A DNA stretch of 64,000 bases from Bradyrhizobium sp. 139 (GTDB lineage Bacteria; Pseudomonadota; Alphaproteobacteria; Rhizobiales; Xanthobacteraceae), in contig NZ_JADPKS010000107.1 in NCBI RefSeq assembly GCF_023074175.1, positions 124,001 to 188,000 of the forward strand. Reading direction: 5' to 3'. Made by a program: the position numbers and the translations under genes. This document shows, piece after piece, positions 1 through 8,576 of this stretch; position 1 is the first letter of the stretch; every line of letters starts with the position of its first letter. The notes under the pieces are model-generated. The model had not been told where the DNA came from. It worked only from the letters and a program-made list of their open reading frames with translations, and made no database searches.

Positions 1-2
1 TC

Positions 3-446
3 GGTGCAGCAGTCCTGCTCGGCACGGGTGCCGGCATCGCTTTTTTCCTGCTGGTGGCCCATCTGCGCGGTGACCCGCGCGAGATCGCCGGGGTTGCGCG
101 GACGGTCGTGTTGGCCGATTTCCTGTTTACGGCGAGTGCCGTGATCCTGCAGCCGATCACCGGCACATGGCTCGCTTGGTCGAGCGGGTATTCCCTTCGC
201 GATGGGTGGATTGCGGCGTCCATCGCATTGTACGTAGTAATTGGCGCCTTCTGGCTACCGGTGGTGTGGATGCAGATGCAAATGCGCGATCTTGCCGTCC
301 GTGCGGTCGAGACCAACGCCAAGTTGCCTGCCGGGTATTACCGTCTCTTCCGATGGTGGTTCGCCTTTGGATTTCCGGCGTTTGCAGCCGTGCTGGCAAT
401 CTTCTGGCTGATGATCGCCCGCCCACCTATTCCATACTGGGATTAA
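3..446 (+). CDS. DUF2269-family integral membrane protein (5' end outside window)
   Basis: The reading frame is open from base 3, so the gene starts before the window and only its last about 147 codons are seen. The protein is strongly hydrophobic, with about four membrane segments (start to residue 20, then around ADFLFTASAVILQ, IAASIALYVVIGAFWLPV and FAFGFPAFAAVLAIFWLMI) and a cytoplasmic-looking loop with RAVETNAKLPAGYYRLFRWW. This pattern fits the DUF2269 predicted integral membrane family. Its biochemical role is unknown. The GTG at 54 falls inside the first visible membrane segment and is unlikely to be the true start. Confidence 0.7.
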   Translation, partial: GAAVLLGTGAGIAFFLLVAHLRGDPREIAGVARTVVLADFLFTASAVILQPITGTWLAWSSGYSLRDGWIAASIALYVVIGAFWLPVVWMQMQMRDLAVRAVETNAKLPAGYYRLFRWWFAFGFPAFAAVLAIFWLMIARPPIPYWD

Positions 447-489
447 TTGACGTGCCTCTTCCTGAAATCATATCGCTCCCCACCCCCGG

Positions 490-1722
490 CTACGCCACCT
501 TCAACACCGGCGGCTGCGACGGCCGGATCAGCGCGAACGCCACCTGGACGATGCCGCCGGCCAAGCCCAGCGCCACGCCGATGCGCCACGCCATGGTGTA
601 GGAGCCAAGCGAGTCGTAGATCACCCCGCCTCCGTAGGCGCCGAGGAAGCTGCCGACCTGGTGGCTCATGAAGGCGAGGCCCTGGATCATCGCCTGCCAG
701 CGCAGGCCGAACATTTCGGCCACCGCGCCTGCGACCAGCGGGCCGACACCCATCCATAGGAAGCCCATGATCGCGCCGAACAGCAGCGTCGAGGCCGGCG
801 TCGCCGGCAGCATGAAGTACCAGGCGAGCGCGAGCGAGCGCAGGATGTAGATCCCGCCAAGCAGCGCGAGCTTGTTCCAGCGCTGGCCGGCCCAGCCGAA
901 GAACAGCGATCCCAGCACGTTGAAGCCGCCGATCATGCCGAGCGTCTGCGCACTCAGCATCGGATCGAGGCCGCAGATCGCCAGATAGGACGGCAAATGC
1001 GTGGTGAGGAACACCAGCTGCATGCCGCAAACGAGATAGGCGCAGGTCATCACCACAAAGGATGCGTTGCCGAACGCGGTCTTCGCAGCCGTTACGGCGG
1101 TGGCATCGCCGATGTCATCGGCTGACGGCTTCGGCAGCGGGACTTGATCGACGCGGCCGGCATACCAGGCCGCGGGGATCATCAGCACCGACATCACCAC
1201 GAAGCCGGCGAGCCCGATGCGCCAGCCGAATCCCTCGTTGAGCATCTGCCCGATCGGCGCCGACAGCAGCGCGCCGAGCGAGCCCGCGCCGGAGACGATG
1301 CCGAGCACGGTCGAGCGGACGGTCTCGGGCACCGCGCGCGCCGCCACCGACATCGCGATCGCCGCGGCGGTGCAAGCGAGCGATGTGCCGATCAGCACGC
1401 CGGCGCCGATCATGATGCTGACGAGTCCGTTCGCGGTCGTCATCAGCACCAGGCCGACGATGTACATCAGCGATCCCGCGATCATGATCGGACGGAAGCC
1501 GTAGCGCGTGGTCATCGCGCCGGCGAGCGGCTGGAGAAAGCCCCAGGCCAGGTTCTGCACCGCCAGCGCCAGCGTGAAGTCCGAGATCGAAATGTGGATG
1601 TCATGCGTCAGCGGTTGCATGAAGATGCCGAGGCTCTGCCGCAGCCCCATGCTCAGCGTCAGCATGATCGAGGCACCGATCAGGATGGGCAATGTCGGAC
1701 GCAGGACCTGCAACAGGGGCAT
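490..1722 (-). CDS. MFS transporter
   Basis: A 410-residue protein with about 12 hydrophobic segments, the usual size of a major facilitator exporter or uptake permease. The first helix is followed by the loop-2 region TTRYGFRPIMIAG, which resembles the MFS motif A region. No substrate can be read from the sequence. It is divergent from a TetR-family regulator starting at 1856, and a perfect 20-bp inverted repeat lies between the two starts. Inference: the TetR protein represses this transporter, the classic local efflux-regulation arrangement. The end lies 43 bp from the convergent DUF2269 gene. Confidence 0.85.
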   Translation of the reverse strand: MPLLQVLRPTLPILIGASIMLTLSMGLRQSLGIFMQPLTHDIHISISDFTLALAVQNLAWGFLQPLAGAMTTRYGFRPIMIAGSLMYIVGLVLMTTANGLVSIMIGAGVLIGTSLACTAAAIAMSVAARAVPETVRSTVLGIVSGAGSLGALLSAPIGQMLNEGFGWRIGLAGFVVMSVLMIPAAWYAGRVDQVPLPKPSADDIGDATAVTAAKTAFGNASFVVMTCAYLVCGMQLVFLTTHLPSYLAICGLDPMLSAQTLGMIGGFNVLGSLFFGWAGQRWNKLALLGGIYILRSLALAWYFMLPATPASTLLFGAIMGFLWMGVGPLVAGAVAEMFGLRWQAMIQGLAFMSHQVGSFLGAYGGGVIYDSLGSYTMAWRIGVALGLAGGIVQVAFALIRPSQPPVLKVA

Positions 1723-1785
1723 TGTTATTATTCTCCCTCATCGGCGCGGCACGATAGCCGTTGTCTGCGACTTCCGTTTATTTTG

Positions 1786-1805
1786 GTTACACAGACCTGT
1801 GTAAC
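1786..1805. promoter_or_regulatory. Perfect palindromic operator between MFS and tetR genes
   Basis: GTTACACAGACCTGTGTAAC has two perfect 9-bp arms around a 2-bp centre. It lies 63 bp upstream of the MFS start and 50 bp upstream of the regulator start. A TATAGA element at 1811-1816 could be the regulator's -10 box, which would place the dyad over its -35 region. Size and symmetry suit a TetR-family dimer. The binding protein is inferred from position. Confidence 0.75.
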
Positions 1806-1855
1806 TAGGCTATAGAAGGGATGCACTGTCAAGCGAAGAGGACATTCACCGCCGC

Positions 1856-2461
1856 ATGGCTCCCCCGCCCGCCAAACAGACGATGAAAGAGCGGATTCTC
1901 GAGACCGCCGATAAGCTGTTCTATCTGCAAGGCATTCGCGCTATCGGCGTCGACACCATCGCGGCCGAAATCGGCATCTCCAAACGCACGCTCTACAACC
2001 ACTTCCCCTCCAAGGACGCGCTGATCGCGGCCTATCTGGAGCGCCGCTTCGTGCACGCGCGTCCCTCCGACAAGCCGCCGGCCGAGCAGATCCTCGCCAC
2101 CTTCGATTCGCTGGAGCGGCGTTTTGCAGCAAAGGACTTTCGCGGCTGCCCGTTCGTGAACGCCGTGGCTGAGCTTGGGCCCGCGGACCGCAAAGTGAAG
2201 AAGATCGCGGTCGCCTTCAAGGAGAGCCGCCGCGTCTGGTTTCGCGACCGGCTGAACGAGCTCGGCGTTGCGGAAGCGGATGCGCTCGCAACCCAGCTCG
2301 TGCTGCTCGTCGACGGCTCCATCGCGCAGGACCTCGTCCGCGACGATCCCGCGATGGCGCGTGCGGCGAAGGAGGCTGCGAAGGTGCTGTTGCGGAATGC
2401 CGGGGTGGATGTAGGCTGCGCGGAGCCGACGGTGATGCGAGACAAGCGCACGCCACACTGA
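1856..2461 (+). CDS. TetR/AcrR-family transcriptional regulator
   Basis: 201 residues. The N-terminal helix-turn-helix spans about residues 10-55 (KERILETADKLFYLQGIRAIGVDTIAAEIG followed by ISKRTLYNHFPSKDALI), a textbook TetR DNA-binding domain. The C-terminal half is a variable ligand-binding and dimerisation domain. A GAGGA element lies 13 bases upstream of the ATG. It is divergent from the MFS transporter across a perfect palindrome (1786-1805), so it probably represses both that gene and itself until a small ligand binds. The ligand is unknown. Confidence 0.9.
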   Translation: MAPPPAKQTMKERILETADKLFYLQGIRAIGVDTIAAEIGISKRTLYNHFPSKDALIAAYLERRFVHARPSDKPPAEQILATFDSLERRFAAKDFRGCPFVNAVAELGPADRKVKKIAVAFKESRRVWFRDRLNELGVAEADALATQLVLLVDGSIAQDLVRDDPAMARAAKEAAKVLLRNAGVDVGCAEPTVMRDKRTPH

Positions 2462-2782
2462 CCGCCGTCGCCGCATCGTTCGTGTCATGCCCCGCGAAGG
2501 CGGGGTATTCCAGAGACAGCGAGGTTGGAATCGAGAGGCCGCGGCGTACTGGACTCCCCGCCTTCGCGGGGAATGACAGTTGAGTCTGTGGGGAAAGCGG
2601 CGACACCTAACTACATGTCAGGACCAACTCGCGATCCTATCAACATGCTCCTGTTTTGCCCGACGAGTCAAACAGGCTTGCTATCCGCGTAAGCGATTTT
2701 TGCTACCCGCGTAAGCCGTTGATTCCGCTATCTTCGCCTACTGTGCATGGGGTTGTTTTCGCATTTTTTTGTGCAGGCAGCC
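2462..2782. other. Intergenic stretch with hairpin repeat and a 16-bp direct repeat
   Basis: No gene is seen in these 321 bases between tetR and the end of pleD. Besides the hairpin at 2484-2578 it holds two near-identical 16-mers, TGCTATCCGCGTAAGC (2679-2694) and TGCTACCCGCGTAAGC (2701-2716), differing at one base and spaced 22 bp apart, about two helical turns. Their role is unknown. Both flanking genes end here, so this is not an obvious promoter region. Confidence 0.5.
2484..2578. repeat. Intergenic inverted repeat (Bradyrhizobium-type palindromic element)
   Basis: The left arm (2484-2512) and right arm (2550-2578) are inverted copies of about 29 bp, both built around CCCCGCGAAGGCGGGG and ending in TGTCAT/ATGACA. 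The loop is 37 bases. It lies between convergent genes (tetR end and pleD end). Such hairpin elements are scattered in Bradyrhizobium genomes, so it is treated as a dispersed REP-like element rather than a gene-specific terminator. Confidence 0.75.
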
Positions 2783-4156
2783 TCACGCCGCCTGCGACAC
2801 TACGCGATTGCGGCCGTCGTGCTTGGCACGATACAGCGCGGTGTCTGCGCGTTTCAGCACGTCGGCGACCGCCTCGCCCTTCTGCTCCAGCGTGGTCAGG
2901 CCGATCGAGATCGTGACCTCGATGCGCTTGGTGCCCTTGTGAACGGCAAAGGGCTCGCCCGCGATCGAGCGGCGCAGGCGCTCGGCGACCATGCCGGCGA
3001 CGTGGAGATCGGTCTCCGGCATCACGATGACGAACTCCTCGCCGCCGTAGCGGCAAGCCAGATCGATGCCGCGGATCGACTTGCGCACGCGCACCGCGAA
3101 TTCGCGCAGCACGTCGTCGCCGGCGTCGTGGCCGTAATTGTCGTTGATGGACTTGAAGTAGTCGATGTCGAGGATCATCAGCGCCAGCGGCTTGCCCCGG
3201 GTCGAGGCCTGCTCGGCGAGCGTCGCCAGATGGCTCTCCATGTAGCGGCGATTGTGCAGGCCGGTGAGCGCGTCCGTGATCGCCATCTCGATCGAGTTCT
3301 GCACGTTGTCGCGCAGATGATCGGTGTAGCGGCGGCGGCGGATCTGCGTGCGGGCGCGCGCCAGCAGCTCGGTCTTGTCGATCGGACGCAGCAGATAGTC
3401 GTTGACGCCGATCTCGAGGCCGCGGAGCAGCCGCGTCGAGTTCTCGGGGTCCGCGATCGCCAGGATCGGCACATGGCGCGTGCGTTCCAGCGAGCGCGCT
3501 TGGCTACATAGCCTGAGGCCGTCGAAATTGTTGAGGTCGAGCGAGACGATCAGCAGGTCGTAATTGCCCTCGGCCGCATGGAACAGCGCTTCCGTCGGGT
3601 TCGGCTCGACGTCGATGGTGTGCTCTGCGGCGAGGATCGCCGCCAGCCGCTCATAGGAGGACTGACGGTCATCGACCAGCAGAATGCGTCCGCCCCTGCC
3701 GGTGTCGGCCACGGCGCTGCGCTCGGGCGCCTGCATGCCGATCTCGAGCGAGGTGATGGCGCGCATGCGCAGCTCATCGGTCATCATCTTCAGCCGGGTC
3801 AGCGAGCGCACGCGCGCGATCAGCACGACGTCGGAGACGGGTTTGGTCAGGAAATCGTCGGCGCCGGCTTCCAGCCCGCGGTTGCGGTCGGACGGGCTGT
3901 CGAGCGCCGTCACCATCACGACCGGAATGTGGTGCGTGGCCGGATCGGTCTTCAGGCGGCGGCAGACTTCGAAACCGTCCATGTCGGGCATCATCACGTC
4001 GAGCAGGATGATGTCGCATTCGGCGCGGGCGCAGATCGCCAGCGCCTCGGTGCCGTTCGAGGCGGTCATCACGTCGAAATATTCGGCGGACAGACGGGCC
4101 TCTAACAGCTTGACGTTGGCAGGGACGTCATCGACGACAAGGATACGCGCGGACAC
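2783..4156 (-). CDS. pleD: PleD-type diguanylate cyclase response regulator
   Basis: 457 residues arranged REC-REC-GGDEF, matching Caulobacter PleD. The first receiver carries the acidic pair D9/D10, phospho-acceptor D53 (LLDVMMPD) and K105. The second receiver (about 156-275) lacks a clear phospho-acceptor and is degenerate, as in PleD, where it serves as a dimerisation adaptor. The cyclase domain has GGEEF at 371-375 and an RxxD inhibitory site (R362-G-I-D365) five residues before it, so both synthesis of c-di-GMP from two GTP and product inhibition are predicted. It follows divK by 14 bp in the same operon. Known role of the pair: cell-pole development and the motile-to-sessile switch. Confidence 0.95.
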   Translation of the reverse strand: MSARILVVDDVPANVKLLEARLSAEYFDVMTASNGTEALAICARAECDIILLDVMMPDMDGFEVCRRLKTDPATHHIPVVMVTALDSPSDRNRGLEAGADDFLTKPVSDVVLIARVRSLTRLKMMTDELRMRAITSLEIGMQAPERSAVADTGRGGRILLVDDRQSSYERLAAILAAEHTIDVEPNPTEALFHAAEGNYDLLIVSLDLNNFDGLRLCSQARSLERTRHVPILAIADPENSTRLLRGLEIGVNDYLLRPIDKTELLARARTQIRRRRYTDHLRDNVQNSIEMAITDALTGLHNRRYMESHLATLAEQASTRGKPLALMILDIDYFKSINDNYGHDAGDDVLREFAVRVRKSIRGIDLACRYGGEEFVIVMPETDLHVAGMVAERLRRSIAGEPFAVHKGTKRIEVTISIGLTTLEQKGEAVADVLKRADTALYRAKHDGRNRVVSQAA

Positions 4157-4170
4157 TTTGAACTCACTTC

Positions 4171-4536
4171 CTATCCGATAAAACGCCGGACCGTCTCAAT
4201 GAATTTGCCGACCGAGATCGGCTTGGACAAATAGGCTTCGCAGCCGCCCTCGCGAATGCGCTCTTCGTCGCCCTTCATCGCAAAGGCCGTGACCGCGACG
4301 ACGGGAATGCTACGCAGCTCCGGATCGTCCTTGATCCAGCGCGTCACCTCCAGCCCTGAGACCTGCGGCAATTGGATATCCATCAGCACAAGGTCAGGCC
4401 GCATATTGCGAACCAGATCGAGCGCCTCGTAGCCGTTGCTGGTGCCCGAGGTCTGGTAGCCGTGCGCCTCCAACAGGTCGCGGAAGAGCTTCATATTGAG
4501 CTCGTTGTCTTCCACGATCAGGACGGTCTTAGCCAT
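4171..4536 (-). CDS. divK: Single-domain response regulator DivK
   Basis: 121 residues that are entirely a CheY-like receiver. Visible active-site residues are E9/D10, phospho-acceptor D53 (LVLMDIQLP), T83 (AVTAF) and K105 (YLSKPIS). There is no output domain. In alphaproteobacteria DivK shuttles between PleC and DivJ kinases and lowers CtrA activity through DivL/CckA, setting cell-cycle polarity. The length and the arrangement upstream of pleD match the Caulobacter operon. A GGAGG element (reverse strand, 4541-4545) sits just before the ATG. Confidence 0.95.
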   Translation of the reverse strand: MAKTVLIVEDNELNMKLFRDLLEAHGYQTSGTSNGYEALDLVRNMRPDLVLMDIQLPQVSGLEVTRWIKDDPELRSIPVVAVTAFAMKGDEERIREGGCEAYLSKPISVGKFIETVRRFIG

Positions 4537-4777
4537 CCGCCCTCCTGATTGGTCCGATGGACCGATACATGTGACGCCTCAGGCGCCGCTCGCCGGCGCT
4601 TCGAAAACTGGATTCAAACTAGCCCCAGATTCGCTCCAGTTTCGTTAAACCCGAGGGCCCACTTTCTACGATGTGGTTTCCGGTTGCTTGTCCGGGGTCG
4701 CAAGACTCAAGGCGAAGACTCGGGCATGATGACTCCAAAGTAGACACTGAAAGTTAACGGAAAGGCAAACCGGCCAC

Positions 4778-5089
4778 GTGAAAAAGCCTGTTCACAACCC
4801 GTGCGAAGTCGCTGAAATCGTTGCGATTCAGGCGCTGTCTTTCGTCGCGAGCGAGCCCGAGCGGCTGGGCCTGTTCCTGGCTGAGACAGGCGTCGGTCCC
4901 GAGACCCTGCGCAATGCCGCCTCGGACCCCAATTTCCTTCTCAGCGTGCTCGATTTCGTGATGCGCGATGACGCCACCGTGAAGGCCTTTGCCGGCGCCG
5001 CGGAACTGCATCCGACCAATGTTGCCGCAGCGCGGCAGGTGCTGGGCGACGCGCTCGGCGACCGGATCTGGGAGCGCGACGTGCCGTGA
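4778..5089 (+). CDS. DUF3572 family protein
   Basis: 103 residues, small, acidic and mostly helical, matching the DUF3572 family of alphaproteobacteria. Function is not known. Its stop overlaps the start of dinB by 4 bp (GTGA), so the two are translationally coupled. This coupling suggests, without proving it, a role linked to DNA damage tolerance. It is divergent from divK over 241 bp, which probably holds both promoters. Confidence 0.8.
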   Translation: MKKPVHNPCEVAEIVAIQALSFVASEPERLGLFLAETGVGPETLRNAASDPNFLLSVLDFVMRDDATVKAFAGAAELHPTNVAAARQVLGDALGDRIWERDVP

Positions 5090-6375
5090 GCGCCCCCGAT
5101 CCGGCCGGGCCCCGCTGCTTCTGCCGGGATTGTCTGGCCGATCTGGACATGGGGGTACGGCGCTGTTCCAGCTGCGGTTCCCCTCGCCTCGTCCGCCACC
5201 GCGCATTGGCGAGCCTGACCATTGCCCATATCGATTGCGACGCCTTCTACGCGACCGTCGAGAAGCGCGACAATCCTGATATCGCCGACAAGCCCGTCAT
5301 CATCGGCGGGGGCAAGCGCGGCGTGGTGTCGGCCGCCTGCTATATCGCGCGCACCTACGGCGTGCGCTCGGCCATGCCGATGTATAAGGCGCTGGAAGCC
5401 TGCCCGCATGCGACCGTAATCCCGCCTGACATGGCGAAGTACGTCCGCGTCGGCCGCGAAGTGCGCCAGGCCATGCAGGCGCTGACGCCGCTGGTCGAGC
5501 CGCTCTCGATCGACGAGGCCTTTCTCGATCTCTCCGGCACCGAACGGGTGCACGGCATGGCTCCGGCCAAAGTGCTGGCGCGCTTTGCCCGCAACATCGA
5601 GCGCGACATCGGCATCAGCGTCTCGGTCGGCCTGTCCTGCAACAAGTTCCTGGCCAAGATCGCCTCCGACCTCGACAAGCCGCGCGGCTTTGCCGCGCTC
5701 GACCAGGAGGAAGCGCATTTGATGCTGGCGGAGAAGCCGGTCGGCTTCATCTTCGGCGTCGGCCCGGCCACCCAGGAGCGCCTCGTGCAACGCGGTTTCC
5801 GCATCATCGCCGACTTGCAGAAGGCCGACGAGATCGAGATGATACGGCAGTTTCCGAGCGAGGGCCGCAGGCTGTGGCGGCTCGCGCGCGGCATCGACGA
5901 CCGCCGTGTCGAGGCCGACCGCGGCGCCAAGACGATTTCCAGCGAAACCACCTTCGAGACCGACATTCGCGATTTCGCGACGCTGGAGAGGATTTTGTGG
6001 CGGCTGTGCGAGAAGACGTCATCGCGGTTGAAGAGCAGCGAGCTTGCCGGCTCGACCGTCACGCTGAAGCTGAAGACCGCCGACTTCCGCCAGCGCACCC
6101 GCTCGCAATCGATCGCAGCCCCGACGCAGCTCGCCGCAAAGATCTTCTCGATCTGCCGCGAAATGCTGGCGAAGGAGATCGACGGCACCGCCTTCCGCCT
6201 GATGGGCGCCGGCGTCAGCGCGCTGCGCGAAGGCTCGCCTGCCGACGACACCGACATGCTCGACCGCCGCGCCGCTCACGCCGAGCGAGCGGTGGACAGT
6301 TTGCGGAAGAAGTTCGGCAGTGGTGCCGTCATTCGCGGAATTGCATATGACGGGCCGGAGAAGACGCAGGAGTGA
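5086..6375 (+). CDS. dinB: DNA polymerase IV (Y-family translesion polymerase)
   Basis: 429 residues. The catalytic carboxylates of Y-family polymerases are present: D50 (HIDCDAFY) and D143/E144 (SIDEAFLDLS). A Cys-rich segment (C11, C13, C16, C27, C30) precedes the palm, a zinc-ribbon-like N-terminal extension that E. coli DinB lacks but many alphaproteobacterial DinB proteins carry. The finger, HhH (around 220-250) and little-finger regions follow. The GTG start is supported because it keeps the Cys motif and overlaps the DUF3572 stop by 4 bp. Role: error-prone bypass of lesions. Confidence 0.93.
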   Translation: MSAPDPAGPRCFCRDCLADLDMGVRRCSSCGSPRLVRHRALASLTIAHIDCDAFYATVEKRDNPDIADKPVIIGGGKRGVVSAACYIARTYGVRSAMPMYKALEACPHATVIPPDMAKYVRVGREVRQAMQALTPLVEPLSIDEAFLDLSGTERVHGMAPAKVLARFARNIERDIGISVSVGLSCNKFLAKIASDLDKPRGFAALDQEEAHLMLAEKPVGFIFGVGPATQERLVQRGFRIIADLQKADEIEMIRQFPSEGRRLWRLARGIDDRRVEADRGAKTISSETTFETDIRDFATLERILWRLCEKTSSRLKSSELAGSTVTLKLKTADFRQRTRSQSIAAPTQLAAKIFSICREMLAKEIDGTAFRLMGAGVSALREGSPADDTDMLDRRAAHAERAVDSLRKKFGSGAVIRGIAYDGPEKTQE

Positions 6376-6446
6376 TGGAGCGTTCTTTACGATGTCGGAG
6401 AGACATTGCGCGCAACCATTCAATATCGTCATTGCGAAGCACTCGT

Positions 6447-6529
6447 AGCCCGGATGGAGCGCAGCGCAATCCGGGAAACCGGTCGCTGCAGATATACTGC
6501 CCCGGATTTCGCTTCGCTCCATCCGGGCT
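6447..6529. repeat. Intergenic inverted repeat with GAGCGAAGCGAAA-type core
   Basis: The left arm 6447-6475 and right arm 6501-6529 are inverted 29-bp copies with two mismatches, starting AGCCCGGATGGAGCG and ending in the matching CGCTCCATCCGGGCT. The arms share a core with the hairpins at 39093-39171 and 57398-57487. It sits between the convergent dinB and RidA genes. Confidence 0.75.
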
Positions 6530-6541
6530 GCGGGAAACACC

Positions 6542-6943
6542 TCAATCCGCGACCGCGATCGCCTCGATCTCGATCAGCCATTCCGGCGCGGCGAGCGCGG
6601 AGACGCCGACGAGCGTGCTTGCGGGCGGCTCCATCCCTTCGAAGAAGACCGAGCGGGCCTTGCCGATGATCGGGCGCAGCTCCGGCTTGTAGCCGACGAC
6701 GAAGGTCGTGATCTTGACGATATTGGCGTAGCTCGCGCCGGCCGCCTTCAGCGCGTGGCCGAGATTCTGCATCACCTGCGTGGTCTGCGCGGCAATGTCG
6801 CCTTCGCCGACGATCCGTCCTTCCTCGTCCACCGACACCTGGCCCGAGATGTAGATGGTGCGCGCACCGGTGGCGGCGACGACGTGGGAGTAGGCGGGAT
6901 TGTGATGCAGGCCGCTGGGGCGGAGATGGTCGAGCTTGGGCAT
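6542..6943 (-). CDS. RidA family protein (YjgF/YER057c/UK114)
   Basis: 133 residues covering the whole RidA fold. Family landmarks are YISGQVSVDEEGRIV, the conserved Asn in the helix after QVMQNLGHALKAAGAS, and the C-terminal PEWLIEIEAIAV. Canonical RidA proteins hydrolyse reactive enamine/imine intermediates. The conserved arginine expected near the C-terminal strand (R-x-x-V in E. coli RidA) is not clear here, so this may belong to a side subfamily. GGGAG precedes the start by 10 bases. A second RidA-type gene lies at 8104. Confidence 0.85.
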   Translation of the reverse strand: MPKLDHLRPSGLHHNPAYSHVVAATGARTIYISGQVSVDEEGRIVGEGDIAAQTTQVMQNLGHALKAAGASYANIVKITTFVVGYKPELRPIIGKARSVFFEGMEPPASTLVGVSALAAPEWLIEIEAIAVAD

Positions 6944-7023
6944 GAGGCTGACTCCCGGAGGTTTGTGGTTGCGAGGGAGCGTAGCGGGAGACGAAGCTGA
7001 GGGCTAGATGCGAGAACACGCCC

Positions 7024-7872
7024 TCAATTACAGGGCTTGCTGTCCTTCACGTCGAACTTGCCCATCGCGCCGGAGATCACAAAATCGTTGTAATCGAGCA
7101 CGAGCTGGCGCGAGACGCCGTTTTCGTAGAGCTCGAAGGCCATCGCATACACCGGCGTCTGCTCGCCTTCCTTCTGCTGGGCATCGCGGTCGAAATAGCT
7201 GACGGTGACCGGCCAGCGCTTCAGCGGCCTCATGTGCTCGTCCGTGGTCGATGGGTCGGACGAGGTGGCGCGCTCGGCGGGAATCGGCTGACCGATCACG
7301 GTCAGCGTATTGTAGACCTTCTGGCCGTCGTCGGAGCCGTCATAGACCGATAGCTCTAGCAGCGATTTGCCGTCCTTGGCGGCGGCAATGATGCGCTGGA
7401 TCTGCTCGGTCGGAAACACGATCTTGCCGTCGAGGGTGAAGCTCTTCGGCGCCGGCAGCTTCAGCTTGACATTGATGTGGTCGCCGTCCCGCTCCGCCGA
7501 ACCGTCGACCCGGCCGGCGTCGGCCTCGTTCATCCGCGTCTCGATTTTGAAGCGGTAGCTTTTGCCGCCGGCGTCCTCCCAGGAATTGGAGCGGAGGTCG
7601 CTGAGCGTGACCTTGCCCTCGCCGCTGTCGAGCTCGGAGACCTGGCGGAATTCAGAGGTGTAGCCCTCGCACGAGCTTCCGGTGAAGTTGTAGAGGATGC
7701 GGCCACGCGCGGCGTTGACCGAATTGGAGCGCGATTTGACCAGGCTCAAATCATAGAGCGCCTGATGCGCGAGGAACGGAGCATTGGCGGCCCGCGCTCC
7801 ACCGCAAAAGCCGCAAGCGGCCGCCGCGAGCGCCACCACACCGAGCGAAGTCCGGAAAAGGTGCACCATGTC
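7024..7872 (-). CDS. eipB: Periplasmic cell-envelope integrity protein EipB (DUF1849)
   Basis: 282 residues from the ATG at 7872, preceded by AGGGA six bases upstream. The frame extends further upstream but without a better start. A signal peptide (MVHLFRTSLGVVALAAAACGF up to GGARA) is followed by a beta-rich domain typical of DUF1849. Two cysteines of the mature protein, in GSSCEGY and SKPCN at the end, match the pair that forms a disulfide in Brucella EipB. In Brucella the protein supports envelope integrity under stress. Role here is inferred from family. Confidence 0.85.
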   Translation of the reverse strand, partial: DMVHLFRTSLGVVALAAAACGFCGGARAANAPFLAHQALYDLSLVKSRSNSVNAARGRILYNFTGSSCEGYTSEFRQVSELDSGEGKVTLSDLRSNSWEDAGGKSYRFKIETRMNEADAGRVDGSAERDGDHINVKLKLPAPKSFTLDGKIVFPTEQIQRIIAAAKDGKSLLELSVYDGSDDGQKVYNTLTVIGQPIPAERATSSDPSTTDEHMRPLKRWPVTVSYFDRDAQQKEGEQTPVYAMAFELYENGVSRQLVLDYNDFVISGAMGKFDVKDSKPCN

Positions 7873-8103
7873 TGGTCCCTGGGGAAAGCGCAGATTCGTC
7901 ATTTTAATGACCGTTCCATTGCGTCGCAACTGAGGCCGTTTCACGTAAAGTTGCGGCCCTCGCGTTGAACCTCCTGCCTAGCCTCAACAAAATACAGCCC
8001 CCTCCGGTTGCTTGCATGTGGCGGCACGATGGGCGAAACAGGGCGCGCCCGGCCTCCAAACGGACGCGCCAGGGCGGATGAATTTTGCACAACGAGGTCG
8101 AAC

Positions 8104-8571
8104 ATGGCGGGCACGGTCGAGCAGAAGCTGACGGAACAGGGCATCAAGCTGCACGAGGCTCCCACCCCCGTCGCCAATTACGTGCCGTTCGTGCGCACCG
8201 GTAACCTGCTGTTCGTCTCCGGCCAGGTCTGCTTCGATCCCGCCGGCAAGCTGATCGCCAAGGGTAAGCTCGGTGCCGGCGTTTCGATCGAAGAAGGTGC
8301 CGCGGCGGCGCGCGGCTGCGCCGTCAACCTGCTGGCCCAGGTCAAGGCGGCGCTCGGCGACCTCGACAAGGTCGTGCGCGTGGTGCGCCTCGGCGGCTTC
8401 ATCAACTCGGCGCCGGACTTCCTGGACGGGCCGAAGGTCCTCAACGGCGCCTCCGACCTGATGGTTGCCGCCTTCGGCGACAAGGGCCGCCATGCCCGCA
8501 CCACCGTCGGTGTCGCCTCGCTGCCCGCGGATGCGGCGGTCGAGGTCGAAGGCGTGTTCGAGGTCGCCTGA
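8104..8571 (+). CDS. RidA family protein
   Basis: 155 residues from the ATG at 8104, which has CGAGG seven bases upstream; the frame runs further upstream but those bases overlap the divergent promoter region. RidA landmarks include LLFVSGQVCFDPAGKL, the helix CAVNLLAQVKAALGDL, and a C-terminal half with R-x-T-V-G-V-A (HARTTVGVASLP), which contains the conserved Arg lacking in the other RidA copy. Likely an enamine/imine deaminase. It begins a four-gene run with glycerophosphodiesterase (5-bp gap), a COG3146 protein and a HIT protein. Confidence 0.88.
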   Translation: MAGTVEQKLTEQGIKLHEAPTPVANYVPFVRTGNLLFVSGQVCFDPAGKLIAKGKLGAGVSIEEGAAAARGCAVNLLAQVKAALGDLDKVVRVVRLGGFINSAPDFLDGPKVLNGASDLMVAAFGDKGRHARTTVGVASLPADAAVEVEGVFEVA

Positions 8572-8576
8572 CGCGA

